A stretch of DNA of 64,000 nt from Chlorops oryzae. Lineage: Eukaryota > Arthropoda > Insecta > Diptera > Chloropidae. The position numbers and the translations under genes were made by a program. Positions 49,489 to 60,493 of this stretch are shown in pieces. The notes under the pieces are model-generated. The model searched no databases. It was given only the letters and a program-made list of their open reading frames with translations, and was not told the origin of the DNA. How positions within the stretch are numbered: the first letter of the stretch is position 1; each line of letters begins with the position of its first letter. The stretch is from contig CM035808.1 of assembly GCA_020466095.1 (NCBI GenBank), positions 47,057,393 to 47,121,392 on the forward strand. Reading direction: 5' to 3'.

Positions 49489-50555
49489 CATAAAGACGAT
49501 TCTACGCTATAGATTTGCTTTAGAGAGAAACTCGCTTCAACAGGGTTTAATTTTACAGAGGTCCTTCTGTGATTTTAGAATTATTTAAGGATATTTTGGT
49601 TCTTTAGCCAAGAGTTACTGAAGAAAATACCCTAGTTGAATTTTCTTTTATTTTTATTGGTTATAAAAAATATTTTTGAAAAGTTATTTGGGCCCTCTTT
49701 TGCGGCATTCAGAGTTGGTATATCGGGATATAGTACGAAAGTGTACGAAAGTCCAGCCACGAATGAAAATTTGTTGGGAACTTCTGCCTTACTGTATGTT
49801 TATACACATGAAAAAGAGTCCAATTTCCAATTATTTTTGTGTTTATTTGCTTCGAAATGCAATCGACATGAAGAACATCTTCTCCGAAGTCGGCAATATT
49901 TCAAAAGCCAATAAGAAAATGAAATCTCTTTTTTTTCTAGGAGTGTTTTCTTAAGCAAACAGTAATTCGTATCAATACAATAAAAAAATTCTACCTTCAT
50001 TCGGTTCATTTCAAAAATATGTCTGAATAAGAAGAAGAGATGAAAAATGTGAAAATGTGAAGAAATAAAAAGCAACAATTTCGTTTATAGAGAGCAGTCA
50101 GCACTATAAATCAATGCTCGGATTCAATCCGCCGTATGAATTACAGGTTATCGTGTAGACTGGCCGGCCATCCATCCATCGATTCATACCACCATGCGCC
50201 ATATATTATCCATGCCCTTCCTTCGACTTTCGAAAGCTGGGATTAGGCGCAGTGACTTGAAAAAGCACGTCTTCGTTTGAAACAAAAGAAAACGAAAGTT
50301 GACTTCGACCCCTCGCGTGTATTAAGTCAGCCAGTCAGCCAGAGTCAGCCAGCCTTCTTTCGAAACCGCTTCAATAAAAGCAAAAAGGAAAAAAACTCAA
50401 CTCAACTCAAAAACCAAACGAAAAAAGACCATAAAGAAAACAAAAATAACAACAAAATGGATAACATAAAAAACTATAAATACCTTGCGTTGATTGTTTG
50501 CATTTGTTTTTAGACCAGACCCCTCACGAGAGAGATACACCTCGACAAGACGGTC

Positions 50556-50584
50556 GACGGACGGACGGACGGACGGACGGACGT
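50556..50584 (+). repeat. Microsatellite (GGAC)n
   Basis: Six or so copies of GGAC between CGAC and GTACGGGC. Confidence 0.85.
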
Positions 50585-52385
50585 ACGGGCCGCGCTAGCT
50601 CAAGAAATCTCCCAAATCGCAACGCTGCCTTTCGATGCCTGGCTGCATTTTAAATCTCCGTAGAGAGTGAAAACTGGTTTCGATCGTTTAGTTTTACTTT
50701 TTTCTACAACTTCGCTTTTTTATAATTTATTTTTTATTTTTATTTTTATTTTTCATTTTTTACTTTAAATGTTCGTTTTAACATTTCTGTTGATGCTTTT
50801 CGGAGCCAAAAACTCTGAGTTATTGCGCTTGCGGGCTTACAAATTTTATTTATCGCTAATGCATTTTTGCTAATGAGCTTCGGATATTACAACAATTTTA
50901 GCGCGCAGGCATTGTAAGGGCATTTTGCAAACAAATACATACAAATTTTATGTTTAATATCAATGTACGGTCAACTGAGAGAGAGCATATTTTGCCTTTG
51001 AATGCGATTCTAAGCCCTCGAATCGCCGGTGTCGGCAATTGTTTGCAGGTAAAACGTGTAAAATTTGAGAATTTTTACAGTTTTCCGTGGGCTTGGTATT
51101 AAAAAAGTACCATCCCATAGTTGTGTGGCTGTGACGTCACATGAAATTTCTGTATGTGTGCGTTCATTGCCATCACAAGGAGTGTGTTTAGTGGCCTTAA
51201 TTTCACGTTGGGCTCACTTACATGTCTGTTTGTGCATGCCGTGTAGTGCTATCTTTAGTTTTGGGGTTTCAAGTTGAATGATTTGATTTAAAATCAAAAT
51301 CCTTTCTACGCTATTGATATGCGACCAGCGAAAGCAGGTTTGGATAGAAGAAAAAAGGTGTGGACAGGTTGGAATTGGGACTTCCATTTTAAGTCTTCGC
51401 CTCAGTTCGCTAAGAAATAACCGCGCAAAATTCCTAGGCTATTATATTTCGCCGAAGAAAAAAAGGCATCATAAAAATATTTTAAACAGCCCTGACGCCA
51501 TAAACATCTGATTTAAATATCACTTTGAGTTTGAATTTCGAAATGGAAACTTATTTTTTTAAGTATTATTCAACCACCTTCAAACTATTTTGACATCAAC
51601 TGTCAACTGTCACTTTTATGCGAGAAACAATTGAACTTCAATAATTTCTGCTAGGAAAGTCTGGGTTTCGATGTGCATTTTTAGGCAAAAAAAGCACTAA
51701 AATATTAAGATACTTTTCTACTCAACTGAGGCCAGCCGTCAGAAATGCCGCGTGAAATTTCTGTCACGAATTTGGTGAAGCTTTTTTTATATGGAGCTTT
51801 GCATTCCTAGCCGAACTGAGGCCATGCTTTACGGAAAATACTCTAAAGCTTAAAGGCCTAATATATTATATCAGCATTGGTATCTGTTTCAAAATCATTT
51901 TTATTTATTTGTTAGTTTTTAGGTTGATGTACTTTATTTTTTTGATATTTTTTTTTGAAATATTTTTTTTGTCACATTTTTTGATTTTTTTTATTTGTTT
52001 CATTTAAATTTTTTATTTTGTAAATTTGAAAATTTTTTTACTTTAGTTATTTTTTAACCCCTTTTTTTTTATTTTTGAAATATTTTAAACCTTAATACAC
52101 TCATGTCCACGGAATTGGCCGAGGTAACTTTTTTCAGTGTAGTGACGCTATTAAGGCGAAATTAGGAAAAGTAAAAATGAGGAAAGAAAGAACAAAAAAA
52201 GCACACATTTTATGCTGAAAACAACAACAATTGCTTTTGCACAGAATCCGTTATGTGCTTTTGTTTGTTTTTTAAGGTGTCCATGGAATTAGCCGAGTGT
52301 TCGTATTTTATGAGTTTGAGTTGATCTTTCGTAAAGAACGCACGTATTTTTATATCGAAGTGGGAAAAATAAAAATTTGAAAGCA

Positions 52386-54109
52386 ATGGGAAGTGGAAAA
52401 CGCTTGACTGAACTAGAAAAAGGTCAAATAACAGCTTTAAAGAAGGCAGGGTATTCAAATCAAGCCATTGGGAGGGAAATTGGCAGATCTGAGAAAGTGG
52501 TCCGAAATTTTTTAAAGAAAGGTGTTGAGTACGGTAAGTATAAAAACACTGGACCCAAACCGAAGCTAAACGAGAGAGAAAAGCGGCGGTATGTTTCAAC
52601 AGCAAGCAATAGTATGATTAGTGCTAATGGGATTATTCGTTCTTGCGGCTTAAATGTGTCCCGGCAAACTAGTGATGTAACGAATATTCGCATTCGCATT
52701 CGCGAATATTCGCATATTTTTTCACATTCGCATTCGCATTCGCAAAATGTTGCGAATATTTTGCGAATATATAATTAGCAGAAAATTGACCAAAAATGTA
52801 AACTTTAATCGATTTTTTAAATTTAAATTTAAATGCCAATATTTTAAAGAATTTTTTATGTGCTACCGTTACACAGATATTGCACTTAAAATCTGCTCTC
52901 TCACACACACTTGTATTTTCAATTTTGCCGATCCCTGAATTAAACGCATTTGGAATGCCTTTAAGTTCCTTCACATAAATTTGCATACAAGAACGACCGT
53001 CTGAGGGCTGCTAAACGAAAAACGACAATAACATTGCGTATTGCGCAGGGGCGTTATGCTTGCACGAAATCGTCGGATTAGTTTTGTTGTTGTCATGTGA
53101 CTGTTTTTTTAACACTTTGAAATTTAACATCGAAATGTGTAATTTCTTTTACTTATGAATGAATTATTTTTTTCCAAAGTTGGTGCGCTATATAAATAAA
53201 TGAATTGATTTGGTGATGTGTGCCAAATTTGAGATATAGATTCAAAAACTGAATATTCGCATTCGCATTCGCGAATATGAGTAGGCATTCGCATTCGCAT
53301 TCGCGAATGCTAAAATTTGACATTCGTTACATCACTACGGCAAACAATATATCGGACACTAGCTCGTTCAGGGGTAATAAAAAGACAGCGTATGATGACT
53401 GCTCCTAAACTTCTTGAACGCCATAAGGCTGCTCGTCGAGAATTTTCAAAAAAAAACATGGCTACTGCCTGGACAAATGTAAGCAAGTTTGAAATCTTTC
53501 ACTTATTTACGTTTTCTTAAAAATGCGGCCTTTCAGGTTATTTTCTCTGATGAGAAAAAATTTAATTTAGATGGGCCTGATGGTTTTGCATACTATTGGA
53601 GAGATTTGCGTAAAGAACCACGATATTTTACAAAGAGAAACTTTGGTGGTGGCTCATTGATGGTGTGGGGCGCATTTTCTACTGAAGGCACACTGGAGCT
53701 TGCCTTCCCGAGCTGCCGTATGAACTCTGAAGAGTACATTGGTGTGCTCCAAATGAATTTGTTGCCATTTCTGAGAAAAAATCCGACCGAAAAATATATT
53801 TTTCAGCATGACAATGCATCGGTTCATTCGAGCAAGGCGACCAAAACTTGGCTGCGCTCCAATAATGTGGAAACTATTGACTGGCCAGCCTGCTCTCCTG
53901 ATATGAACCCTATTGAAAATGTGTGGGGACTGCTTGTTCGCAGAATTTATAACAACAACAAACAATACGATACCGTTGCAGAGCTGAAAATCTCAATATT
54001 GGAGGCTTGGGAGTCCCTCGAAGAAACCACTCTAAAATCCTTGATGGACAGCATGCCAAATCGCATTTTCGAACTGATCGCAAAAAAGGGAGGAGCTACT
54101 ACCTATTAA
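52386..54109 (+). CDS. Tc1-type transposase (DD34E), interrupted by a hAT insertion
   Basis: It cuts and pastes the flanking element by binding the TIR repeats. Coding pieces: 52386-52669, then 53346-53478 after the hAT element with one target copy, then 53537-54109. The intron 53479-53536 is only 58 bp (GTAAGC...TTTCAG). The pieces give 329 residues without stops. The N-terminus is a paired-like helix-turn-helix (LTELEKGQITALKKAGYSNQ). Catalytic residues: D in FSDEKKFNLDG, D in FQHDNASVH and E in SPDMNPIENVWG, with exactly 34 residues between the second D and the E. A short intron at this place recalls Minos. As it stands the hAT insertion abolishes the gene, but the damage is recent: nothing else is broken. 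Confidence 0.9.
52670..53337. mobile_element. hAT-type MITE with GCATTCGCATTCG repeats, inside the Tc1 transposase
   Basis: 668 bp. Ends TAGTGATGTAACGAATATTC and, on the opposite strand, TAGTGATGTAACGAATGTC. Perfect 8-bp duplication CGGCAAAC (52662-52669 and 53338-53345). Subterminal arrays of ATTCGC/GCGAAT fill both ends. No transposase remains. The AGTGATG ends are shared with the elements at 6744 and 36401. Confidence 0.94.
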
Positions 54110-54495
54110 GCTAATAAAACTTTTTCGTTTGGTATTTTCTTGCAATAAAATTTACGTTTTTCTTATTAAACTTTGAACTCGGCTAATTCCATGGACACCT
54201 CAAAAAACAAACAAAAGCACATAACGGATTCTGTGCAAAAGCAATTTTTGTTGTTTTCAGCATAAAATGTGTGCTTTTTTTGTTCTTTCTTTCCTCATTT
54301 TTACTTTTCCTAATTTCGCCTTAATAGCGTCACTACACTGAAAAAAGTTACCTCGGCCAATTCCGTGGACATGAGTGTATTATTTTCTATACGTTAATTT
54401 TTTAATACTTAATTTTTATTTATTTCTTAAACTTTGCTCTCTAATTTTTTCAATATTATACAATTTTTTTGATTTATTTATTTTTTTTACTTATT

Positions 54496-55170
54496 CTTCT
54501 TCTTCTTCTTGCGTGCTTAAGTATCCCGGTATATCCCGGGGTCCGCAAAACGCGACCAGTTCCTCAATTTTGTTCTATCGGTTGCATCATCCGAGGTAAG
54601 TCCTACAGCCTCTAGGTCCCATTTTATTGTGTCCATCCAGCGCTGTTTCGGACGCCCCCGTTTTCTGCAACCTTGGATTTCCAGTGCGTAGCCTTTCTTT
54701 GCCAAAGTCTCCTCATTTGCTCTCAGGACGTGTCCATACCAGCGTAGCCTTGCTTCTCGCATTTTCCCAATAATTGGCGCAACTCCATAGCGTCTACGGA
54801 TGTCTACGTTTGGAACATGATCAAGACGAGTGAGTCCGGATATCCAGCGAAGCATCTTTGTTTCCATAACACTAACCTTTCTTTCTGCTACTTTCGTTGC
54901 TGGTAGACATTCGGTACTATAAAGAGCGACTGGCCTGATGACTGTGCGGTAAATTTTGGATTTTAAGCGGTCGCTTATCTTTTTATCGCACATAACACCA
55001 GTCGTTGAACGCCACTTGAGCCAAGCAGCGTTAACTCTCTCAGTAACTTCGCGAGTGATCGTCCCGTCAGCAGAAAGTGTCGACCCAAGATATTTAAATT
55101 TTTCCGTCCTTGGTAGGTCAGTGTTATTTATTTTGATGGTACCTGCTTCGCAATTGTCTGTTGTCATGTA
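54496..55170 (-). mobile_element. 5'-truncated non-LTR retrotransposon, 3' end, 17-bp TSD
   Basis: The 3' tail on the minus strand is a short run of AAG/GAA repeats at 54496-54512. A perfect 17-bp direct repeat TATTTTTTTTACTTATT flanks it (54479-54495 and 55171-55187), the trace of target-primed insertion. Only the end of the reverse transcriptase is left. Confidence 0.85.
54517..55167 (-). pseudogene. Reverse transcriptase C-terminal fragment (RTE-like)
   Basis: 216 residues, open to the element's natural stop. It contains the RT-tail motifs KYLGSTLSADGTI, RPVALYSTECLP, ETKMLRWISGLTRLDHV, KMREARLRWYGHVLR and GRPKQRWMDTIKWDL, characteristic of RTE-like and related non-LTR elements (thumb and C-terminal region). 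The endonuclease and RT active site are missing by 5' truncation. No internal stops, so a fairly young insertion. Clade assignment is tentative. Confidence 0.82.
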
Positions 55171-57092
55171 TATTTTTTTTACTTATTAATTTTTAATTTT
55201 ATTTTTAATTTTTTCATATACATTTTGTTATTGTTTTGTCAATTTTTGTTTTCTCTTTAGACTAAAGACCGGGGGTTATACTGAGCTATAGCAATGTTTC
55301 GTCTGAAAAAATGTTTTTTTCCTGCTTTTTTTGACTGTTACGTATTTTTAGTTTGTTTAACTCTGGCGTGTTTTTGGCATTCTTTTCTTGAAAGAGCTAA
55401 AAGTTTTCAAACCAAAAATTGATAAATATTAGAAATGAAAGTCATTTTTTAAAGAGAGCGCCACTTCGGGTTCTAAAAACGCGCGCAAGATTTTCTATTT
55501 TGCGGTGTCTGTCAGACTCTACGATGTCAGCTGAAGACGACTAAGCTTATTAGGCTTATTGCCATTTGATTTTAGCTATTCATGCACTCAATGACACAGT
55601 CCATTGTTCCATTGCTCCGTCCCATTTTTAAGAGGATTATTTTTTTCCTTCTAATTATTAGCGCCGCAAGAGGTCACAAAACGATTCAATTTAACAGTTT
55701 TGGCCCTTCAGAAATGTTCTCACCTTCAAAAAACAGGCTGTTTCGCCCTGGCATGGAATGCCTTCAAGCTGAAATGAAATTCGATAGGACAAAAATCATT
55801 TCTTATGTTAATACAATATTCGTCGCATTTTGCTGATAACGTTTAAAGCGAAACGAAAAGCAATCAATCAAAGAAAAAAGAAATTAATATCGGTTTAAAG
55901 AAGTCCGATAGCCACAAAGAACACAGAACAGAAAACACACGCAACCCAAAACATCGTCGCCGTCAACGAGCAGCAGCTGTAGAACAGATGCGCCATGTAA
56001 TCTCGGATGGTGGACGCGATAGTTTCAGGCACAGTTGAAGTAATCGAGATGTGACAAAAGGCGTGTCCCAAAGTATAGACAAGTTTTATATTTCCATTTG
56101 TAATGCGATGTTAATGTTTTATTGTGTAATGTTCGTGCTCATAATGAGCAATTATCCGTTGCGTCTGTCTGTCTGTCTCTCTGTGTGTGAACAAAATAAA
56201 AAAAAAATAATTACAACGAACGAAATTTTATACGACTTTGTTCGCGAGTGTCTTCAGCAGAAGGCCATACGATTCCTACTACTATACATACTACTCGTAC
56301 TATGAATCATATTCAATTCTGAGGAAATAAAGTTGCTTGCTGCTGCCGTTAACGATAAGGCGAAGGGAAGTCTAGCTTAAGCCATTGACTGCTCAGTGCT
56401 TAAGCTGAACACTTAAACTCTTGAATCGCGTCGGATCGGAGATCGGATTGAATCGAGTGTTTGTGCATGTGATCAGACAGAAAAATTGTCGCCTTTTTTG
56501 ATTAGCGTATTTATTTTATCTTCTTTTTGTTTCTTAATGCCTAGCTTCCAATAGTGCGAGAACGCCCGCACAAATATTTAACGCCTGTAAGTGTATGGGA
56601 TCAGTTGCAATCGAAAGCGCTTTTTATTGAAATTGAATCGGTCATTTCAAAAACCTCAGATAAGTCATGAAATTTGAATTTTTCAGGTATCAATAAAATG
56701 TGTTTCTTGTTTTAAAGGACTTTTTTTTAGGCTTTATTCAGCATTGGAGTGGTAACACCCTAAAATAGCTAATAATCTGAACACTTTATAATAATAATAT
56801 AGAAAAAAAAAATGGAATATTTTTTTAACGCGTAATATTGAAAGTTATACTTAAAAATAATCTTAACTTTTCACATGTTTTAATTTGCTTGATTTTCAAG
56901 AATCAATCACAGCCTGATTTGAAAAAAAAAAGATTTAATTCATTTTATTCGAAAATCATATAGATTCAAATCTGAATTAATTTTTTGGTGATTGCCTTAA
57001 GGTGATTTATAATTCACTTTCCTGCAATCAATTGAATTATATTTTGAATTGTCAATCATTTGACTTAATTTTAAAAAAAGTGGCATAAAGAC

Positions 57093-57256
57093 TTAACCCT
57101 CTAAAACCAAAATTTTTTTTTTTTCAATGAAAAGTTCAGATATGACTAATTTTGGGTAGAAAAACATGAATCTGAAATAATTATTATTAGTTTTTTTTTT
57201 CGTAATTTGTTCGAAAAAAGTCCGTTTAGAGACGGAGCCAGGAATTCGAGGGTTAA
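57093..57256. mobile_element. piggyBac-like MITE, CCCTCTAA family, second copy
   Basis: Flanked by TTAA at both ends (57093-57096 and 57253-57256), with CCCTCTAAAA and CGAGGG ends. Its interior is the reverse complement of the element at 24228-24382, with moderate divergence. Confidence 0.68.
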
Positions 57257-59126
57257 AGAATATATTCGAATATTAAAACTTTAAAAGCTCTTAAGCCGAA
57301 TTGTAGACTACGACCCTGAATGTCTATAATCACATTGTCAATCATTTTTTTTTGGACTATCTTCGAGATTTTCTGTTGGGCAATTGAAATGCTGATGCAA
57401 ACTCAGCCATTAAACTACTCCTGCCATCTAGAAATGCATGCAAAAACCTTTTAAATCACTAACTTATATTGTTAATGCATTTTACGTCTCTCACGCGGTG
57501 TTATTTAAAGAGGAAGGGGTGCTTTAACCCTCATGGTCTTTTCCCAAAAGACGCATCTACTTTTAAGGAACCATTTACAGCAAAAAAAAAAAACCCATGT
57601 TGCAAAAACAAAATATGACTTAACATGTTTTGGAAAGGTCCGATTCACGATTGTTTTCACATATCTAAGTATTTTCATGTGCTGAATATTCGCAGCGTTT
57701 GCTGCGCAGCATTGTTGGAGACGAGGCAAAATGCTCATTAGCGACAAGTGAACTTTGTTTTTGTTCCGAATTTTTTCTTTTCTTTGTTTACTTATCAGTC
57801 ATTGGCCGGTTTTTGTACGTGTCGTTGTGCGTATGTGTGCGAATGTGCTCAGTGCACTGGCATTTTAAGCATTTTAAGTAATTCGATTGCATGTTTGCTT
57901 CTTCAAAAGGAGCTTTTCGAAATAAACAAATTAAGAATTTTAAAAAGCTTTTCGCATTATGATGCCATTACGTTACATTCGAAGCATCACAGTCAATTGA
58001 CATTTTACGCGAATCAATTGAAATTAATTAGCGCTGATTATTCTCAAAGGGCACTTCACTATTGTGAATGTGAATGTGAATGGAAATCAACTTGTTGTTT
58101 ATGTTTTTGATGAAATCTGAAAGATTCTATCTCATTTCGATTGCAGTGGCACTTCTTGTTTCTTATTTGAAATTTCTTTCTTTACTAATGGATACACTCC
58201 CGATTTTTAGAACCATGAGAACTGGGGTCCCACTATGCTTCTTTTGAATCTATTTCATTTGAAATTTTATTAGCTTTTAACATTTTTCGGTTGGTATTCG
58301 AAATTTATGACAAACTTTTAATGCTTTTCACTAGAACAGCATTATTGGAATGAAATCTTTTGAAGCCGAGATTTTGGCAGACTGTCAGTTTCGTAGAATA
58401 CATACATAAGTACTTGTATTTTCGATGAAAGGAATTTTCCACGAATTTTACTAATTACTGTATTAATTATCCTTTATGTCCTGCTTGAAATACTTTCAAT
58501 AAGTCCTTATTATACGCATTAATGAGAGAGTAGCAACGTTCGATTTCCTGAGAAGCACTTTAAAGCCCCAAAAGGAGCTTAAAAAGGCTTTATTCTACCT
58601 GGAAATTAATTGATAGGAGGAATATTACTAGGTATTTGTATTAATTTTGGATATGGCGATGGAAAAACCACTCCTTGTTTAAAATATAGATACATTTGTC
58701 GAGAAGTTTTGACTTTGCTCTTATGTAGGGATGACTGCATTTAAGTTCACTGGTAGCCTTTACCAAGGACTGCTGTATTTCTGTTTATACAATTCAAAAG
58801 TCATTTTGAAGAAGCGAACCTCTCAAACGGCTCCCATTGGCTTTCAATTAAAGCGTATTTGATATTCAATGGTTGAGTGTAAAGTCGTTTAACCCATAAA
58901 TGACAAGGGTCTTCATTTGATAAGAACGGCCTGAAAAACTAAATTCTTTTATTATCTTTTTTTTTTTTTAGTTTTATTTGACCCTTTTGATAATTATTTT
59001 TAATTAGGTATTTAATAATTGTTCGGACTTAGGGTCCAAGCGTTTTTATTACAAAATGTTAATTTTTGCCAATCGAATCGAAAAATCTTTTTTCTGATTT
59101 GCCGAAAGTGAACGTAGAAAGCTGAT

Positions 59127-59207
59127 GCGATCGATTTCGAACCCAGCTACGAGTTCATCATCAGGCATCGTTACCAACGTCTTAGCCCCTTCGACCACTT
59201 CAGCTAT
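59127..59207 (-). repeat. tRNA-like module within the 59.0-60.9 kb element
   Basis: On the minus strand: TAGCTGAAGTGGTCGAAGG (A-box-like) and, about 50 bases on, TGGGTTCGAAATCGATC (B box). The spacing is long, like class II tRNAs or SINE heads derived from them. Not a functional tRNA. Confidence 0.6.
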
Positions 59208-59294
59208 GTATGTACTTATGTGACATAACAGGTTGGCTGATAAGTCCCCGGTCTAACAAAGAAAAACACATTTTTTTGTCAAAATTCGTTTTTA

Positions 59295-60493
59295 TTATTC
59301 AACAAAGTTCCCTTCAAGAGCGATACAACGATTATAACGACCTTCCAATTTTTTGATACCATTTTGGTAGTACTCCTTCGGTTTTGCCTCAAAATAGGCC
59401 TCAGTTTCGGCGATCACCTCTTCATTGCAGCCAAATTTTTTCCCTGCGAAGCATCCTTTTGAGGTCTGAGAACAAGAAAAAGTCGCTGGGGGCCAGATCT
59501 GGAGAATACGGTGGGTGGGGAAGCAATTCGAAGCCTAATTCATGAATTTTTGCCATCGTTCTCAATGACTTGTGGCACGGTGCGTTGTCTTGGTGGAACA
59601 ACACTTTTTGCTTCTTCATATGGGGCCGTTTTGTCGCGATTTCGACCTTCAAACGCTCCAATAACGACATATAATAGTCACTGTTGATGGTTTTTCCCTT
59701 CTCAAGATAATCGATAAAAATTATTCCATGCCCATCCCAAAAAACAGAGGCCATTACTTTGCCAGCGGACTTTTGAGTCTTTCCACGCTTCGGAGACGGT
59801 TCACCGATCGCTGTCCACTCAGCCGACTGTCGATTGGACTCAGGAGTGTAGTGATAGAGCCATGTTTCATCCATTGTCACATATCGACGCAAAAACTCGG
59901 GTGTATTGCGAGTTAACAGCTGCAAACACCGCTCAGAATCATCAACACGCTGTTGTTTTTGGTCAAATGTGAGCTCGCGCGGCACCCATTTTGCACAGAG
60001 CTTTTTCATATCCAAATATTGATGAATGATATGACCAACACGTTCCTTTGATATCTTTAAGGCCTCTGCTATCTCGATCAACTTCATTTTACGGTCATTC
60101 AAAATCATTTTGTGAATTTTTTTGATGTTTTCGTCGGTAACCACCTCTTTCGGGCGACCACTGCGTTCACCGTCCTCCGTGCTCATTTCACCACGCTTGA
60201 ATTTTGCATACCAATCAATTATTGTTGATTTTCCTGGGGCAGAGTCCGGAAACTCATTATCAAGCCAAGTTTTTGCTTCCACTGTATTTTTTCCCTTCAG
60301 AAAACAGTAGGGGTCTTCCCTTAAACGTGTATTTGCCTCGAAAACTTCGAAAAATCGTAAATCAAGAAGGCTTAGAAATTAATGAACGAAAAATTGTATG
60401 AAAAATTTTACACTTTTACGATTTTTCAATCTTTTCACTTTTAAGGGAATACCCTAAGTATTTTATCAAAACACGAAATTCCTTTTTTTCCAT
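59295..60493 (-). pseudogene. mariner transposase, broken by a MITE and a 1-bp insertion
   Basis: The original ATG is at 60493, followed by MEKKEFRVLIKY. A 147-bp MITE then interrupts the frame, and the protein resumes at CFLKGKNTVEAKTWLDNEF. A helix-turn-helix region with KFKRGEMSTEDGERSGRPKE follows. Catalytic D,D34D residues are all present: VTMDETWLYH, FHQDNAPCHKS and SPDLAPSDFF, with 34 residues between the last two. One extra base at 59448 after LKRML shifts the frame and truncates the last ~50 residues; in the other frame KKFGCNEEVIAETEAYF runs to the stop at 59295. Otherwise it is near the Himar1 consensus. The gene cannot make full-length transposase. Confidence 0.93.
60310..60456. 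mobile_element. 147-bp MITE inserted in the mariner transposase
   Basis: Ends GGGGTCTTCCCTTAAACGTG and, on the opposite strand, TAGGGTATTCCCTTAAAAGTG-like sequence. AGTA is duplicated on each side (60306-60309 and 60457-60460). The exact insertion is proved by the transposase frame: removing it and one AGTA restores the family's usual continuity at KY-CFLKG. Confidence 0.8.

Larger units (their letters stand above)
52098..54377 (+). mobile_element. Tc1-type transposon with 201-bp TIRs, interrupted by a hAT MITE
   Basis: It is flanked by TA (52096-52097 and 54378-54379). Terminal inverted repeats are 52098-52298 and 54177-54377, each 201 bp. Within each, an outer block TGTCCACGGAATTGGCCGAG and an inner block TGTCCATGGAATTAGCCGAG are direct repeats: the IR/DR arrangement of many Tc1-like elements. 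Removing the hAT element (52670-53337) and one target copy leaves about 1.6 kb, the normal size. It encodes a DD34E transposase with a short intron. Confidence 0.93.

Noticed and set aside
53654..53965. 103-codon frame on the minus strand
   Set aside because: It is a shadow of the Tc1 transposase, whose catalytic motifs are on the plus strand.
3590..59207. Functional tRNA genes at the A/B-box matches
   Set aside because: No full cloverleaf or matching acceptor stem could be drawn at any of them; they read as SINE-type tRNA relics.
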